A stretch of DNA of 64,000 nucleotides from Piezodorus guildinii (GCA_023052935.1 CM041293.1:55726725-55790724); one strand, 5' to 3'; shown: positions 1 to 11,390, counted from the stretch's first letter. Notes: generated by a model not told the origin, from the letters alone. A program made the numbers and translations.

Positions 1-1068
1 AAAACAGAAATATAATACTGGTTATTTTCACCCAAATGAAAAACAAAATAAATTCTGATTCATATGATTTAACAAAACCATTCAACTTCATAGGCAGATT
101 TCAAAACTCGTTTGTGACTGGGAAAAAATCGTTTATTAATCCTCATTCCAACTTTCATTTTTTTGTGAGAAATTAACCATTTGGTTCTATTTAAATTGTA
201 TAAAATATACAATTTATTTTATTTTTTTAAACAAAAAATATCGATTTTTTTCATACATAATATTTATTATCAATTAATAACAAAACTCTATCATGCTTTT
301 TTTAAGTCCTTTCTAGATTTTCTTGAACTTCGTTGATACTTAATTAGTTCTTTGTATCTTTTCCCTTATCGTTAAACTTCATGAAAGGATACTTTCTGAA
401 CAAATATGAAGAATCTAAGAATAAAATAAACATTTAAAATGGATGATGGTTAAAAGAGAACTTATAGATATGTGTATGAAATATAAACTCGAACAGATGG
501 AAAACTGACTTAATAAGTTTTGTTGGTGACCAGCCAATCGTACTTCCTACCTACATTCCTATTGTACGGATAGGTTCACTACCACTTGATCAAACAAACG
601 ATTAGAGAAAGAAATGAAAATTGTAGTATTATATTAGTTCTTATCTTCTTCATGTATTATAGTTATTTAGAAAAAAAAAATCTATTTGTGCCCAACGAAC
701 CTTTCTCCTGTAGTTCTAAGTTGGTGATATTACAATTCTCTTTTAATATTTTAAGGAAGAGATAGGGATGGATAAAAAAATGATATAAATCCGTGTCTTT
801 GAATGCAATACATTTATTAATTAAAACCGTTATCTACAACTTATAATTAGTTGTTATAAGCCAAATTTTGTCGGTCATCTTAACCGAACCCGAAATTTAA
901 AATGTAGTAAAATATTAAAGTTAAAAAAAAAATTAACCAATATCTCATCATAACTATAATGCAGTAATTATAAACGTGATTGAATATTAAAATAGTGCTC
1001 CAGTTTTTTATCCTAACTTAATCCGGTTTTCATTTGAAATCAGGAATATTTTAAGAGAATAAAAAAAA
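1..1068. other. AT-rich non-coding DNA
   Basis: I see no coding region, exon border or recognised repeat here. The stretch is AT-rich with short A and T runs. It ends where the R-A repeat begins. Confidence 0.5.
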
Positions 1069-1468
1069 TCTGGTGCCGGTAACACACGACTTTCACTTAC
1101 CTCCGTTTTTAAAATCAATTAAAGAATTTTCAAGTACAGTAAGAGATCAAAATGAGTAAAGCCATTAAAGAATTAATTAAATGGAATTTATATAGAAACA
1201 TGTGTTTTATTAACAAATCTATTATATTATTATCTAAAATAATCAGTTAGTTTCATCGGCTTTTCATCACTCTCTATTAACTTTTAAAAGCTTGTGTATA
1301 ATATCTTTTTTTAAATCTTTAGCTTTCGAACGGTACATCATACATGGATATTACTGTTCTTATGTTCAAAAACAATAAATTGCATTAAAAAAATATGTTT
1401 TCAGTTTTCTCTTTTAGTTGCTTTTCGAATTCGCACAACTTACATATTTAGCTGTTATTTATCAATGC
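1069..1468 (+). repeat. R-A dispersed repeat, left part, split by a LINE
   Basis: This segment aligns by eye with 37416-37840 and 36066-36360. Shared landmarks are a ctggtgc start, cttTCACTTACC, the AATCAGTTA...CATCACTCT block and the tail ATCAATGCTnnCAATA. The repeat resumes after the LINE at 4758, so LINE family 1 inserted into an older R-A copy. R-A has no open reading frame that I trust. It may be a non-autonomous DNA element. Confidence 0.7.
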
Positions 1469-1482
1469 TAACAATATAATAT
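1469..1482. repeat. Target-site duplication, left copy (LINE family 1)
   Basis: The 14 bases TAACAATATAATAT occur here and again at 4744-4757, exactly bracketing the LINE. This fixes the element ends at 1483 and 4743. Confidence 0.95.
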
Positions 1483-1795
1483 CCTCGCGCGGATCTCATT
1501 ACCGCGTATGGGGAGCGTCCCACGGGTGGCGGATGTGGGGATGGTCGGTGGAATTTCCTCGGAAGCTCCTCCCGGCTAAGTCCGATGGACTCGCTGACCA
1601 ACAATGAGAGCGGCCCCCCAGGCTTGCTGGAGGGTGTGACGTAGGTTCGAACGCCCTACTCACATATCTTAGTTCACAAAATATCACCAAAAGTCATGGA
1701 TTCCTCTGAGGTAAAAACGCTCATTATCCGGAGGTAAACTAGTCCCCCGTTCGGGTCTCCGGGTGGGGACTGCTTCAGGGGAATCATGGCGCAAG
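1483..1795 (+). promoter_or_regulatory. 5'UTR and probable internal promoter of LINE family 1
   Basis: This leader is markedly GC-richer than its surroundings and can form hairpins, for example CGCGG...CCGCG at the very start and GTCC/GGAC near 1580. RTE-type elements are transcribed from an internal 5' promoter, so this segment should carry it. I could not fit a known ribozyme fold by eye. A minus-strand reading frame over this region is a shadow and is not annotated. Confidence 0.5.
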
Positions 1796-4705
1796 ATGAA
1801 AATTAGAGATCTAACAATAGGGACGTGGAACGTTAGAAGTTTAAATACGGCAGGTGGGTTAAAGTCGGTCGCGAATGAAGTTAAGGGGTACCATTTAGAT
1901 ATCGTTGCATTACAAGAGGTTCGCTGGCCAGGGGAGGGTTCGTTAACAGAAGGAAAGTATACAATTTGGTACGGGGGGAGCGTTAATTATTGTCTAGGTA
2001 CCGGGTTTCTGATTAGGAATAGATTTCTTTCCGCATTACGGGACGTACAGTTCATTAGTGAAAGAATATCGGTTGCTATATTTCAAGGGCGTTGGTTTAA
2101 AATCGCGTTTATAAACATTCATTCTCCCACCGAAGACAGTGATGATGAAGTAAAATGCGAATTTTATGATAAACTAGAGTCGGTTTACGATAAGTTACCG
2201 CGAAATTACATTAAGATAATACTAGGCGACGCGAACGCAAAGGTTGGAAGGGAAGAAGTATATCGTCCTACAATCGGTAAAGAAAGTTTGCACGAATATA
2301 GTAATGATAATGGGACCCGACTAATAAACTTTGCCATTTCGAAAAACCTAGTAATCAAAAGTACTACATTTAAACATAAGGATATTCATAAGTATACGTG
2401 GACATCGCCGGATGGACAAACACGGAATCAAATCGATCATGTTTTAGTACAAAACAGATGGCAAAGTAGCATAATTAACGTGAGATCGTATCGGGGTGCA
2501 GAATGCGGTTCTGATCATGAATTAGTAATCGCGAAACTTCGACAAAAACTAAATACAAAAAAGAGAACACCGAACTATATTCGTCCCGAGAATTTTGATT
2601 TAGTTAAATTGAACAACCCCGAAATTAGAAAACAATTCGCGATAGAAGTAAAAAATCGGTTCGAAGCTTTGGAATCCACAGACGAGGAACACAAAGATGT
2701 AAACAAATTATGGGAAGGGATCAGGGATAATATTAAAGAGGTCGGTAATTTATGTCTTGGAAAAATCGAAAATAAAAAGAACAAACCTTGGTTCGACAGG
2801 GATTGTCAAAATATGTGCGAAAAAAGAAAAACCGCTAAACTGAATTCCTTAAATAATCCAAGCGATAATAATGTGGCTTATTTTCGGTTAGTAAAGAATG
2901 AAACTTCAAAACTCTTAAAAAATAAGAAAAGAGAGTATCTTAAAGGCAAAATAATAGAAATAGAAAAACACAGAAACGAAAATAACGTAAGAGAGATGTA
3001 CAAAGGTATAAACAAATCGCGTAAAAGATTTGAACCTTTATTGAATGCGGTTAAAGATGCAAATAACAATATAATTGCGGATCCTTCTGAGATATTAAAT
3101 AAATTTAAACAACACTTTGACGACATCTTAAATTCGGAAAATAATAATCAATCCCCTCTCTCTGAATATCAGAGCGCTGAACCATGGATAGACGCACCGA
3201 GTAAAGAGGAAGTCGAAATGGCGATAGGAAAATTAAAACGTTATAAGGCTGCAGGAAATGATAACATCACGAGTGAATTAATCAAGGCGTGTGGAGATGC
3301 GGGCGTTTCCAAAATACATTTTTTAGTTAAAAAGATCTGGGAAACTGAAAAAATGCCCGAAGAATGGAAAGAATCAATACTTATTCCGATTCACAAAAAA
3401 GGAACGAGATCGGATTGTAACAACTATCGTGGGATCTCTCTTCTCCCAGTATGCTATAAAATATTCTCGGCAATTCTAACTAGTCGAATTACGGAATACG
3501 CTGAGGAAATTATCGGAGATTACCAATGTGGTTTTAGGCGGAATCGCTCGACTATTGACCAAATATTTTCCTTACGTCAAATATTAGAGAAAAAATTGGA
3601 ATACAACGGTGTAGTCCATCAACTATATATCGATTTTAAAAAGGCTTATGATTCAATAGACCGTCAGAAGCTATATAACATCATGATTGAACAGGGGATA
3701 CCTAGAAAGTTAGTAAATCTAGTAGAGATGTGTTTGTCGGAAACATTTCATAAAGTTAGAATCGGTCATAATTACTCCGAGAGATTTGAGGTGCGATCGG
3801 GTTTGAAACAGGGTGACTCCCTTTCACCTGTGTTATTTAATATAGCTTTAGAATATGTCATAGAAAAGGTGATGTGTACCGAGAAAGGCTTAAATATGGG
3901 TGATAAGATTCCGGTTTTGGGGTATGCCGATGATCTGGTGCTGCTAGGTGAAGACACGGAAACCATACAACTAAATACAAGTGTGTTAATAAAAACCGGT
4001 AAAGAAATAGGACTCGAATTAAATACCGATAAGACGAAGTATATGATTAGTAGCAGAAACGGTGGCGATCTCTGTGATATTGATGTATCAGGGCATACTT
4101 TTGAACACGTAGAGAAATTCAAGTATTTAGGTTCAATTATAACTAGAAAAAATGAAATCCAGGAAGAAATAAAGTCCCGGTTAAAGGTGGGAAATGCGTG
4201 TTATTATTCAGTTGCTAAGTTACTTAGTTCGCGACTTCTATCTAAAAACTTAAAGATTAGAATTTATAAAACTATTATTCTTCCAACGGTTCTTTACGGA
4301 TGTGAAACGTGGCCGCTTACTTTGAAGGATGAACAACGGCTTAAGGTTTTCGAAAATAAGGTATTGCGTAAAATATTTGGTCCAAAGAGAGATGAGGCCA
4401 CTGGGGAGTTTAGAAGGTTGCACAACGCGGAATTGCGGAACTTGCATCCTGTGAATATAATTGAGCTGATTGCATCGCGGAGACTCAAATGGGCGAGTAA
4501 AGTTGTTGGGCTCGATGACGAGCGGATTCCGAGAAAGTTGGTATTTGCTGATCCGACTGGTAGGCGTCCAAAAGGTAGGCCGAAGCGGAGATGGGAGGAT
4601 TGCGTTAAGGCTGATCTCGAGAGCTTGGGCTTGAATGGTGAACATTGGACGAGTCTGTGTAGGCGGAATTTGGTGGTATCGGCATCGAACCTTCGGGTTC
4701 GCTAA
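1796..4705 (+). CDS. RTE-like retrotransposon polyprotein: AP endonuclease + reverse transcriptase
   Basis: The first in-frame ATG at 1796 gives 969 residues. An upstream GTG at 1763 is in frame, but ATG is preferred. The N-terminal apurinic-like endonuclease shows IGTWNVRSL (W11-N12), ALQEVRW (Q40-E41), GDANAKVG (D145, N147) and the catalytic SDH (239-241). It nicks the target for target-primed reverse transcription. The reverse transcriptase follows, with FRRNRSTIDQIF, DFKKAYDS (catalytic D613), GLKQGDSLSP and YADD (710-713). The C-terminus carries YGCETW, a KVLRKIFGPKRD block and GRRPKGRPKRRWEDCVKADL, which is typical of insect CFDP2-like sequences. No RNase H domain is seen. All active-site motifs are intact and no stop or frameshift is present, so the copy could be active. 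This is a mobile gene, not a host gene. Confidence 0.93.
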   Translation: MKIRDLTIGTWNVRSLNTAGGLKSVANEVKGYHLDIVALQEVRWPGEGSLTEGKYTIWYGGSVNYCLGTGFLIRNRFLSALRDVQFISERISVAIFQGRWFKIAFINIHSPTEDSDDEVKCEFYDKLESVYDKLPRNYIKIILGDANAKVGREEVYRPTIGKESLHEYSNDNGTRLINFAISKNLVIKSTTFKHKDIHKYTWTSPDGQTRNQIDHVLVQNRWQSSIINVRSYRGAECGSDHELVIAKLRQKLNTKKRTPNYIRPENFDLVKLNNPEIRKQFAIEVKNRFEALESTDEEHKDVNKLWEGIRDNIKEVGNLCLGKIENKKNKPWFDRDCQNMCEKRKTAKLNSLNNPSDNNVAYFRLVKNETSKLLKNKKREYLKGKIIEIEKHRNENNVREMYKGINKSRKRFEPLLNAVKDANNNIIADPSEILNKFKQHFDDILNSENNNQSPLSEYQSAEPWIDAPSKEEVEMAIGKLKRYKAAGNDNITSELIKACGDAGVSKIHFLVKKIWETEKMPEEWKESILIPIHKKGTRSDCNNYRGISLLPVCYKIFSAILTSRITEYAEEIIGDYQCGFRRNRSTIDQIFSLRQILEKKLEYNGVVHQLYIDFKKAYDSIDRQKLYNIMIEQGIPRKLVNLVEMCLSETFHKVRIGHNYSERFEVRSGLKQGDSLSPVLFNIALEYVIEKVMCTEKGLNMGDKIPVLGYADDLVLLGEDTETIQLNTSVLIKTGKEIGLELNTDKTKYMISSRNGGDLCDIDVSGHTFEHVEKFKYLGSIITRKNEIQEEIKSRLKVGNACYYSVAKLLSSRLLSKNLKIRIYKTIILPTVLYGCETWPLTLKDEQRLKVFENKVLRKIFGPKRDEATGEFRRLHNAELRNLHPVNIIELIASRRLKWASKVVGLDDERIPRKLVFADPTGRRPKGRPKRRWEDCVKADLESLGLNGEHWTSLCRRNLVVSASNLRVR

Positions 4706-4743
4706 GCCTATTATTATTATATTATTATATATATTATTATTAT

Positions 4744-4757
4744 TAACAATATAATAT
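4744..4757. repeat. Target-site duplication, right copy (LINE family 1)
   Basis: This is the second copy of TAACAATATAATAT and directly follows the ATT-repeat tail. Confidence 0.95.
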
Positions 4758-5010
4758 AGTAATTTTATAGAATCTACAAAATTAAAGGTACTTTAGAGGA
4801 AGAAAATTTAAAATATCGACATTCAAGCCCTGTCACACCATTTTAATCAGAATGAAAACTACATGAAATTAAAGCCTATTAAAATTTACATCGATATAGC
4901 TGGTCGAATCAAAATCGTCGGAGTCATTTTTGAAAATCGCAATACTTTCCCTTAATATATATAGTAAGTGAAATTAATAACTACTCAAACGAAATCACAT
5001 CATATCGTAT
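4758..5010 (+). repeat. R-A dispersed repeat, right part
   Basis: The sequence resumes the R-A consensus: GAATCTACAAAATTAAAGG, then CTTTAGAGGAAGAAAAT, then an ATCAGAATGAAA block and a right end of cccttatat...GTAAGTGAAA. The same order is seen at 37855-38000 and 45500-45640. Confidence 0.7.
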
Positions 5011-6811
5011 CTGAGTCAGTACGTTTTTTTTTTTTTGTTTTTGATTATGTTTTCTTTTCTCCGCTTATTTCTTCCTGCCTCTTTCTCTATTCATGTATTT
5101 TTCCGTTATGTATCCTCACATAAATTGTTCGTTTAATATTACATCACATGAAAATTTTAAGTTGTATAGTTTCTCATTTCTAATAATTATGTTATTTTTA
5201 TATACTATCTATGTCCTTTTTGTATACTACCGTCAAATATCACTTTAAAATTGTTCATATTTATAAGTTTAATTGTTCACATATTGTTCTACTTATACTA
5301 TTTAATTATTTGATTAGTTTCTCTTTATAGTCTTCAAATATTCTTATTACAAGATTATCATCATATTTGCTTCCATACTTTACTACTGTCATCTTGATAT
5401 CATTTTACATTTCATTTTATGTTTGTTTTCATATTGTATTACTGCCATCCTCAACAGTCAGCTAAACTCCATCATTCCAACGCTTTATAAATTTTGATTA
5501 TCGTTTTTAAAAAGTTCTCTATTGAAACACTAAAATAAGATTAATTGTTCTACTTTTGGTAATAACAAATACAGGTCGTAACATGATTTCTGAATCATCA
5601 TGTATGTATTAGTACTTATTCGACAGTCTTCAGATTTGAAAATTTTCAACAGGGCTCATCCAATGAAAAGGATTGATTCTCTTTCTTAATTAAATTAATA
5701 TTTCCCTATCCTAAGAGTGTTGGTAAATTCAAACACAGAAAACATTAGTACATTAGTAGCGATAGTAACTATAAAATATAATGAAATATCTTTCCCTAAT
5801 GCACCAGTATTGTTTACTAAAATTTATAAAATAAATTAAAATCTAATAATTTGTCCTAATATACGTAATTTATTTACATTTTTGAAAACTAAACGGTGAT
5901 AGTATGTTTGCAGTTAGAGTATTGACAAAACTTGTCTAGAACATAACCATGATTATCATGTCAACAAGAAATAGAAAATATTTTTTCGTGTCTTAAGTTA
6001 ATAAAAGTAATGTTATATATGATGATATCAGATATTTTGCTGTGCCAACTATTTGTAAAAACAATTGAAATACAGCCATGAATATTAAAGCTACTAAATC
6101 TCGTGTTGCATATAAAAATCTGATACACGTAGAATAGCGAGTGGAAAAATCACGTTAACTTATACTATCCTCTTTTATAAGAATTTGTTGGCTATATTTT
6201 TATAATTACTAATTATTTCAATTTACTAGTCCCCTAATAGAGGAATTTTTAATGTAGTAGTAGTTGAATATGTTTAATTCAGACTATTTTCCTGTCATGT
6301 TAGATATTTTCTTAATATGTTTTCCTCGTCCTTCTTTCCTTTAGTGACCTTGTATTGATTTCATCTATTGGAAGCTGCTATCAATTCTTTCCCCTATAAC
6401 TTTTTCATTATATATTTGTTTCCTGTAGCTTATTAAAAGACGAAAACATAAGGATTTTTTGAGAGGACTATACAGATACTCATTGCAAGGCGGCGTTGCG
6501 GGTTAGTATAACCCGTAGCCTTTCATGTTTTCCACTCCACTTTCTAACATGCCGAACTCTCCACAAATGCAGTTAAATCCTCTATTTTTCTTTAAATAGT
6601 CTTAAATATAACATTATGTATTAATATAGTTATTATTTATTCAAGATGATCGGAAACATCCGCAGTGGGGTTCTTAGAGGGTTCTTTCCAAATACAACTA
6701 ACTTATTTTTCAGTACCTCCTCGTATCCCATGATGACACTGTCTGACGATAAGAACTGTACTGTTAAGTTTTAGTTATATGTTTGTAATTATTTTTAGGT
6801 TCTTTGTTTAT
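5011..6811. other. AT-rich non-coding DNA
   Basis: No gene or repeat is recognised. A short inverted motif GCGGGTTA..TAACCCG lies near 6494-6512 and may be chance. Confidence 0.45.
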
Positions 6812-7076
6812 TTATTTCACGTCACTTTATGCTTCTATGGCTGATCGGACGATGCTTCAGCGGGGGTCCTAAATTTAGCCTATCCAGGTTTAATTAGGAT
6901 AGCGATTTTTAACGAGTACCTGACATCCCTCAGGCTCGGGACCACCTCTTTACGTACCTTTCGAAGGATAAATAAGGATTTTTTTACTCCCATTAAAAAA
7001 TCCTAGGGCCACCTGCCGGTTTGAAACCGTGACCTTGGGCTTAGGTGTTATCCTAGCCACTACGCAATAGGTAAAC
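6812..7076 (-). mobile_element. tRNA-derived SINE, family 1
   Basis: Read on the minus strand, the tRNA-like head has an A-box-like segment (GTAGTGGCTAGGATAAC) and a B-box-like GGTTTCAAACCGGC. The family 1 body follows, with CCTAGGATTTTTTAATGGG, CCTGGATAGG and a tail of AACGTCACTTTATGC in inverse. It belongs to the same subfamily as 33289-33545 (head ACCTATnGCGTAGTG). The copy carries many substitutions and is old. Confidence 0.8.
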
Positions 7077-7084
7077 CCAATTAT

Positions 7085-7345
7085 ATTTTATAAGTTATTT
7101 CACCTTTTTTTTTTGTGATTTTATTTAATTATATTGTCGTTAAAAGAATTTATTTTATTTTTTTTATTATGCTTCTCTTTCTCTCTCTCTCTCTCTGATG
7201 TATATATTATTGTTAGTTTTTCACGGGTATTTTTACAAGTTGTTTCAACTTTTTTTTTTTTTTTTTTTTTGTGAATAATTTTCTTGTTTCATCAGTAGTA
7301 GTAAATTTTATTTAATTATATTGTCATTAAAATAATTTATTTTAT
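7085..7345 (-). repeat. R-E repeat, tandem pair next to SINE
   Basis: Two successive units share AAGTTnTTTCAnC, a T-run, TTTTATTTAATTATATTGTC, TTAAAAgAATTTATTTTATT, TTATGCTT and then a CT run with GATGT. The second unit includes TCATCAGTAGTAGT. The reverse complement of the second unit occurs at 33161-33285, again beside a SINE of the same subfamily. Confidence 0.65.
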
Positions 7346-7362
7346 TTTTTGTATTATGCTTT

Positions 7363-7440
<78 letters not shown>

Positions 7441-7462
7441 CTCTGTGTCTGATGTGTGTGTG

Positions 7463-7504
<42 letters not shown>
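7363..7504. repeat. Compound microsatellite (CT)n, (TG)n, (AT)n
   Basis: About 80 bases of CT repeats are followed by a short TG run and about 40 bases of AT. The low-complexity frames across it (Ser-Leu or Arg-Glu repeats) are not genes. Confidence 0.95.
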
Positions 7505-7507
<3 letters not shown>

Positions 7508-7510
7508 ATA

Positions 7511-8284
7511 ATATACATAATAAAGTTTTTTTTTTCTTTCATCTTCTCCTTTTATATTCCTGCTAAATAGCTCTTAGCAGTATTTGGCTATAATAAATCA
7601 ATAATTGCGTTAGTTTAGTTTAAATGTCTAACTATTCGTAAGATTACTTATTTCTGATTCATTATAATAAAATTATATTTTTTTTAATTAAGAGTTTCCG
7701 GCACAGTTTGTAAGAGAATAGTAAATGTGATCAGTAATAGGCTTAATTACAATGAATAGTATAGTTTTTAAATAAAGACCGCGTTTTAGTGTGTATATGT
7801 CATTATTACTAAGATATATTGCGCCTAGCACAGACATTTTTTTAAAGTTACTTTACGTTATTTATTCAGCAGGTTGAAAAACTTTTAGTATTAAAATTTT
7901 ACTTTTTCGGATCTTGGTTTAAACTTGAACGGAGAACTAAGTCGACCGTTATGTATAATCTGTAGAAAATTCCCAATATACCCAGTTAGTGGTAAGTTAT
8001 TCTTGGAATCTTTCAAGTTAAACGGCACTTGTCCTACATTACTTTACTTTAAAAAAAAAATAAAATAAAAAAAAACCTGCTTCACCAGTCTTACATTCGT
8101 CTTGTTTTTCTTCCTGTATAACATCTCCATTATATGATTATTTTATCTGGACTGATATAATCTGATATTAATGCATTTAAATAAACGTAAATAATAATTA
8201 ATTAAACAACTACAAACAAAAGTAAGATTATGAGTAACTATATGTTCTACAATTCAATATTTCATTAATTTGTTTATATTTTAT
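7511..8284. other. AT-rich non-coding DNA
   Basis: I see nothing recognisable here. Confidence 0.4.
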
Positions 8285-8396
8285 TTTATTGAATTTTACA
8301 ACTGTATATAACATAAATACAACAAGTAAAAGGGTTGAATTATAATAAAGGCGTGAAAAGGCTTGTGATGAAACTACCCAGTGGTAGAACTTTAAT
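8285..8396 (-). mobile_element. Jockey-like LINE 3'UTR relic
   Basis: The minus strand reads GTTCTACCACTGGGTAGTTT and ends in TATACAGTTGTAAAATTCAA, a motif shared by the 3' ends at 29.3, 34.9, 40.1, 46.7 and 62.75 kb. No coding sequence remains, so this copy is extremely 5'-truncated. Confidence 0.6.
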
Positions 8397-9290
8397 CATT
8401 AAATTTAAAACTGAATCCATTAATTTAGTCAATAACAACCTAGAAGAAAAACAGGATATGCGTAATCCTTTCAGTATTATTATAAATACTTAATTTTAAC
8501 TACTAGTTTTGTTCCAACAAGAGTTTTTGACTGCCAGAAAACTGCAGAACAGTTTTGCGTTTCAAAAGCTATACTTAACTGCATGCGTCTCTGCAACCAG
8601 ATAGTTTAGTTTAGTGAGGATGAACTTTGAAAAAACCTAATTGTTTCACAATCATGATTATTTTTAGAGTTGTATATCCAAATTATTGTGGTCATTATCG
8701 AACAATGAACTCGCTTTAATAAGTGACTGCTTTATAGATGTTAAATATGGATGAATACTGCCAGGGATATAGTTGAGTTGTTTCTTAAATTAATTTCTTA
8801 TTTAACTTTTTTTTTTTGTATGTTTTTTTAAATTAAAATTCTTACGGCATATAGTCGTCTCTTCCGTTCGGAAAATTGAGTGATACGTCTTAAATTTATT
8901 ATGCTCAAGAAATCAAGTCAGCATACCACAGCTGATCTACTGTAAGTTAGCAAAGTTTCTAATAGTTAAAAGTTTAATATCTTCGTTCAATTTATAAGTT
9001 AACGCAGAATTGTAAGATTTAGTAGTTCTAGGAATGATAGGAAAGACAGTTATAAGAATGTTTAACAGAAAAGAAACTCTTGCAAAAGTGCTGCTTCGTC
9101 CTTTCACCGAGGGATTATCTTCCACGCGTTTTCCTATTTTTAGTATTATTTATGGTTTTGTTTGATGGTTTTAAGAATGAGAATTTTTTTGTCTTGATAC
9201 AAAAAAAACTTTAATTAAGTATGTCTTCGATTTTTAACATATGTACAATTAAAAAATCTAAAGAAGGATAATAAGTCAAACATCTGAACT
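8397..9290. other. Non-coding DNA with one weak minus-strand frame
   Basis: A 62-codon frame at 8937-9125 (minus) begins with GTG and has a hydrophobic middle. I do not recognise it and it may be chance. The rest is AT-rich. Confidence 0.35.
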
Positions 9291-9294
9291 TTTA

Positions 9295-9412
9295 GAACTA
9301 AGATTCCAACACCTCGACGTTGATATCAGCTGGTTATTTTTAAAATGGCGGCCGATTAAAAGTGATTTAATACAATAACTCAGTTATTTTTGAAGATAAA
9401 GAATGCTTTCCT
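9295..9412 (+). repeat. R-B repeat fragment
   Basis: It contains GACGTTGATATCAGCTGGTT, AAAATGGCGGCCGATTAAAA and CTCAGTTATTTTTGAAGATA, the core block of R-B also seen at 15.1, 31.25 and 53.5 kb. Confidence 0.7.
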
Positions 9413-9424
9413 CTAGTCTTCCGT

Positions 9425-9790
9425 TCCGGATGGATCTTGGAGTGGAGTTTTTTACTTTCCGCCACAAATACTAGTATTCAGTCCTATTCCTGCGTAATCC
9501 GAGCCTCTATTGTATATCCATGGATGAATTAGTTCGCCTGTCCTTTGCATGTTTCCATTAAACTTGAGTTTTCTTACTCTCATCTCTGTTTCCATATCAG
9601 GATTTCTATCTAAATTTCTTTGTTGGATTTTATACTGTATACGTCTGGTCTTATTTCGGGACTACGGATTCTCTTAAGAACCCTTCTCTTTATTTTCAGC
9701 AGTTCCTCCAGTTTGAGTTACCACACAGTCATTGTTCCGTGAAATACACTTGGTTTTACCGCTGTACTGAAGTGCCTGATGTGTCATTTT
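9425..9790 (-). pseudogene. RTE-like LINE C-terminal relic
   Basis: In minus-strand translation, broken by several stops, one reads a TAVKPSVFHG block, then KLEELLKIKRRVLKRI, then SIKSNKEI and near the end SSLMETCKGQAN. This spacing matches the C-terminal region of RTE/CFDP2-like proteins (KPxxLYASE, LExxExKERKILRKI, RSNKExY, RRLxFYGHL). No open frame remains. It is an old fragment, and the identification rests on motif order only. Confidence 0.6.
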
Positions 9791-9984
9791 TGAAGAAACA
9801 TTTTTATTAATAATGGTTCTCGTTAAGTTGCACAAACGTTCTGAATTACCTACTCCGTACTAAAAGCTTAGATATATTTCTGCTGTTGGTAATTTAAGCT
9901 ATAAGTTATCTACGGGTCTTGATTAGGTTCAGTCAATGAATAAGCGTTTTGGTTAGGCTATGTTTCGAGAATTTATTGTTCCCA

Positions 9985-10001
9985 ATATATATATATATAT
10001 A

Positions 10002-10053
<52 letters not shown>
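9985..10053. repeat. (AT)n microsatellite
   Basis: About 68 bases of AT repeats with one TTTTA interruption. Confidence 0.95.
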
Positions 10054-10057
<4 letters not shown>

Positions 10058-10064
10058 CAATTTA

Positions 10065-10180
10065 GATTTCCGCGAACTCCTTCTAAACAACAAGACGGAT
10101 TTTGATACGGTTTTCACCATCATTTAGAGCATTGTTTCCTGAAGGTTTATAAGTAAAATACATTGCAATTTCATTTCTTT
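10065..10180 (+). repeat. R-D repeat
   Basis: This segment is matched in inverse orientation at 43140-43255. Shared pieces include GCGAACTCCTTCTAAAC, GGATTTTGATA and CACCATCATTTAGAGCATT. The function is unknown. Confidence 0.6.
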
Positions 10181-10924
10181 AAACAGAAAAAATAAATTTT
10201 CTGTAACCAAGTCATCAAAAAATTATTCATTAAATATAATTAGTAACATAGGCTTACAATATACCGTTGAATGGCGCAAGAATTCGGGAAAGTTATTATG
10301 CAATAAAATAAATAGTATAAGTTTATGTAAAGTTGTTATAAACTCATAAACTTTTGAATATCCAAGTCGTAAAGATAAAAAATGTAATTTAAATAGTTGT
10401 ATGTATTTCTTTATTTCCAGATCGGCTACGTGAGCCATACATGGGTTTATGTAAAAAATAGTTATTACAATTACTAGCTATAGACAAAGGAGGGGTATAG
10501 TCTCATGCAAAGACACCCCTAACTATTTCATGTTTATAATTATACGGAACAGTTTAATAAAAAGGTTATATAAATCAAAACAAACACTTGAAATAATATT
10601 GAAACACAAGAATGAAATGAAACTAAAAGTAAACAAGTTCATGTGAGATAATAAATTAATACATGTATAAGGTGATTAAAAAAAAAAAAAAAGAAGAAGA
10701 TAAAGTAAATGAAGCTTAAAAAGAATCAATGAATAAGTAATTAACTTTTAAATAAATAAAAATACATAAAAATAATAATAATAATAAATAAATGGAACAT
10801 AATAGATAGTATAAATGCTAATTTAGTAATTTATAGATAATAAATAGTAATTTAGGAAAGATAATTTAGTAATAATTAGTTAGAAAATTAAAGATTATGG
10901 ACAAAAAAAAGATTAATAGGAAGA
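10181..10924. other. AT-rich DNA, partly the likely 3'UTR of the next LINE
   Basis: This stretch lies downstream (minus strand) of the jockey-like fragment. It probably includes that fragment's 3'UTR, but I cannot place the end. No other feature is seen. Confidence 0.4.
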
Positions 10925-11390
10925 TCACAGAAGAACGTCTTGCAGAAGTCTGGGTTTGAGCCGGCGAGTTGTCGTTTGAACCCCGATGTTGTAGGCTACA
11001 GCACCTCTTACTGCTGGGAGCTGTGAGTGGTATTTAGTGAAGCGATCTTTGATGAAGTTATCGATAGGTTCAATTTGAAGTTCACGGTGCAGTTGACTGT
11101 TTCTAATGAACCAAGGAGCATCAACTGATATACGAAGAATTTTGTTTTGAAAAGTTTGGAGCTTTTTTCTTTTAGTTGAGGAAGCTGCGCCCCACACTTC
11201 ACAACCATACATAAGTAGTGGCCGAAGTACAGTTTTATAGATAAGTAATGTTGTAGCAGGTTTCAGATTAGATTTTCTATTTACGATAGGGTATATCATT
11301 GCCAATCTTGCATAGGCTTGGGTTAATTTGATATTAATGTGGTGGTTCCAAGTTAGGCGGCGATCGAGGTGAACCCCTAGGTAGATTTAA
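10925..11390 (-). mobile_element. Jockey-like LINE, 5'-truncated reverse transcriptase C-terminus
   Basis: The minus strand encodes about 150 residues from IYLGVHLDRRLTWN to the stop at 10925. It includes IYKTVLRPLLMYGCEVWG, a KLQTFQNKILRISVDAPWF block and NSQLHRELQIEPIDNF. These are the hallmarks of the region after the reverse transcriptase palm in the jockey clade. The frame is open through this stretch but meets a stop (TAA) at the 5' edge near 11391, where the copy is truncated. The endonuclease and the catalytic YADD part are absent, so it cannot move on its own. Confidence 0.85.

Larger units (their letters stand above)
1483..4743 (+). mobile_element. Full-length RTE-like non-LTR retrotransposon, family 1
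   Basis: The element is about 3.26 kb and is bracketed by a perfect 14-bp target-site duplication. It has a GC-rich 5'UTR of about 313 bp, one long ORF, a very short 3'UTR containing an AACCTTCGGGTT hairpin, and a tail of ATT repeats instead of poly(A). One ORF with endonuclease plus reverse transcriptase, and a microsatellite-like tail, are typical of the RTE clade. The identical duplications and unbroken ORF argue for a recent insertion. Four 5'-truncated relatives are in this window, on both strands. Confidence 0.93.

Noticed and set aside
1499..1690. Minus-strand ORF in the LINE leader
   Set aside because: It lies wholly in the GC-rich 5'UTR of the element, opposite to transcription, with no domain.
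7349..7570. Ser-Leu-rich and Arg-Glu-rich frames
   Set aside because: These are translations of CT/GA microsatellites.
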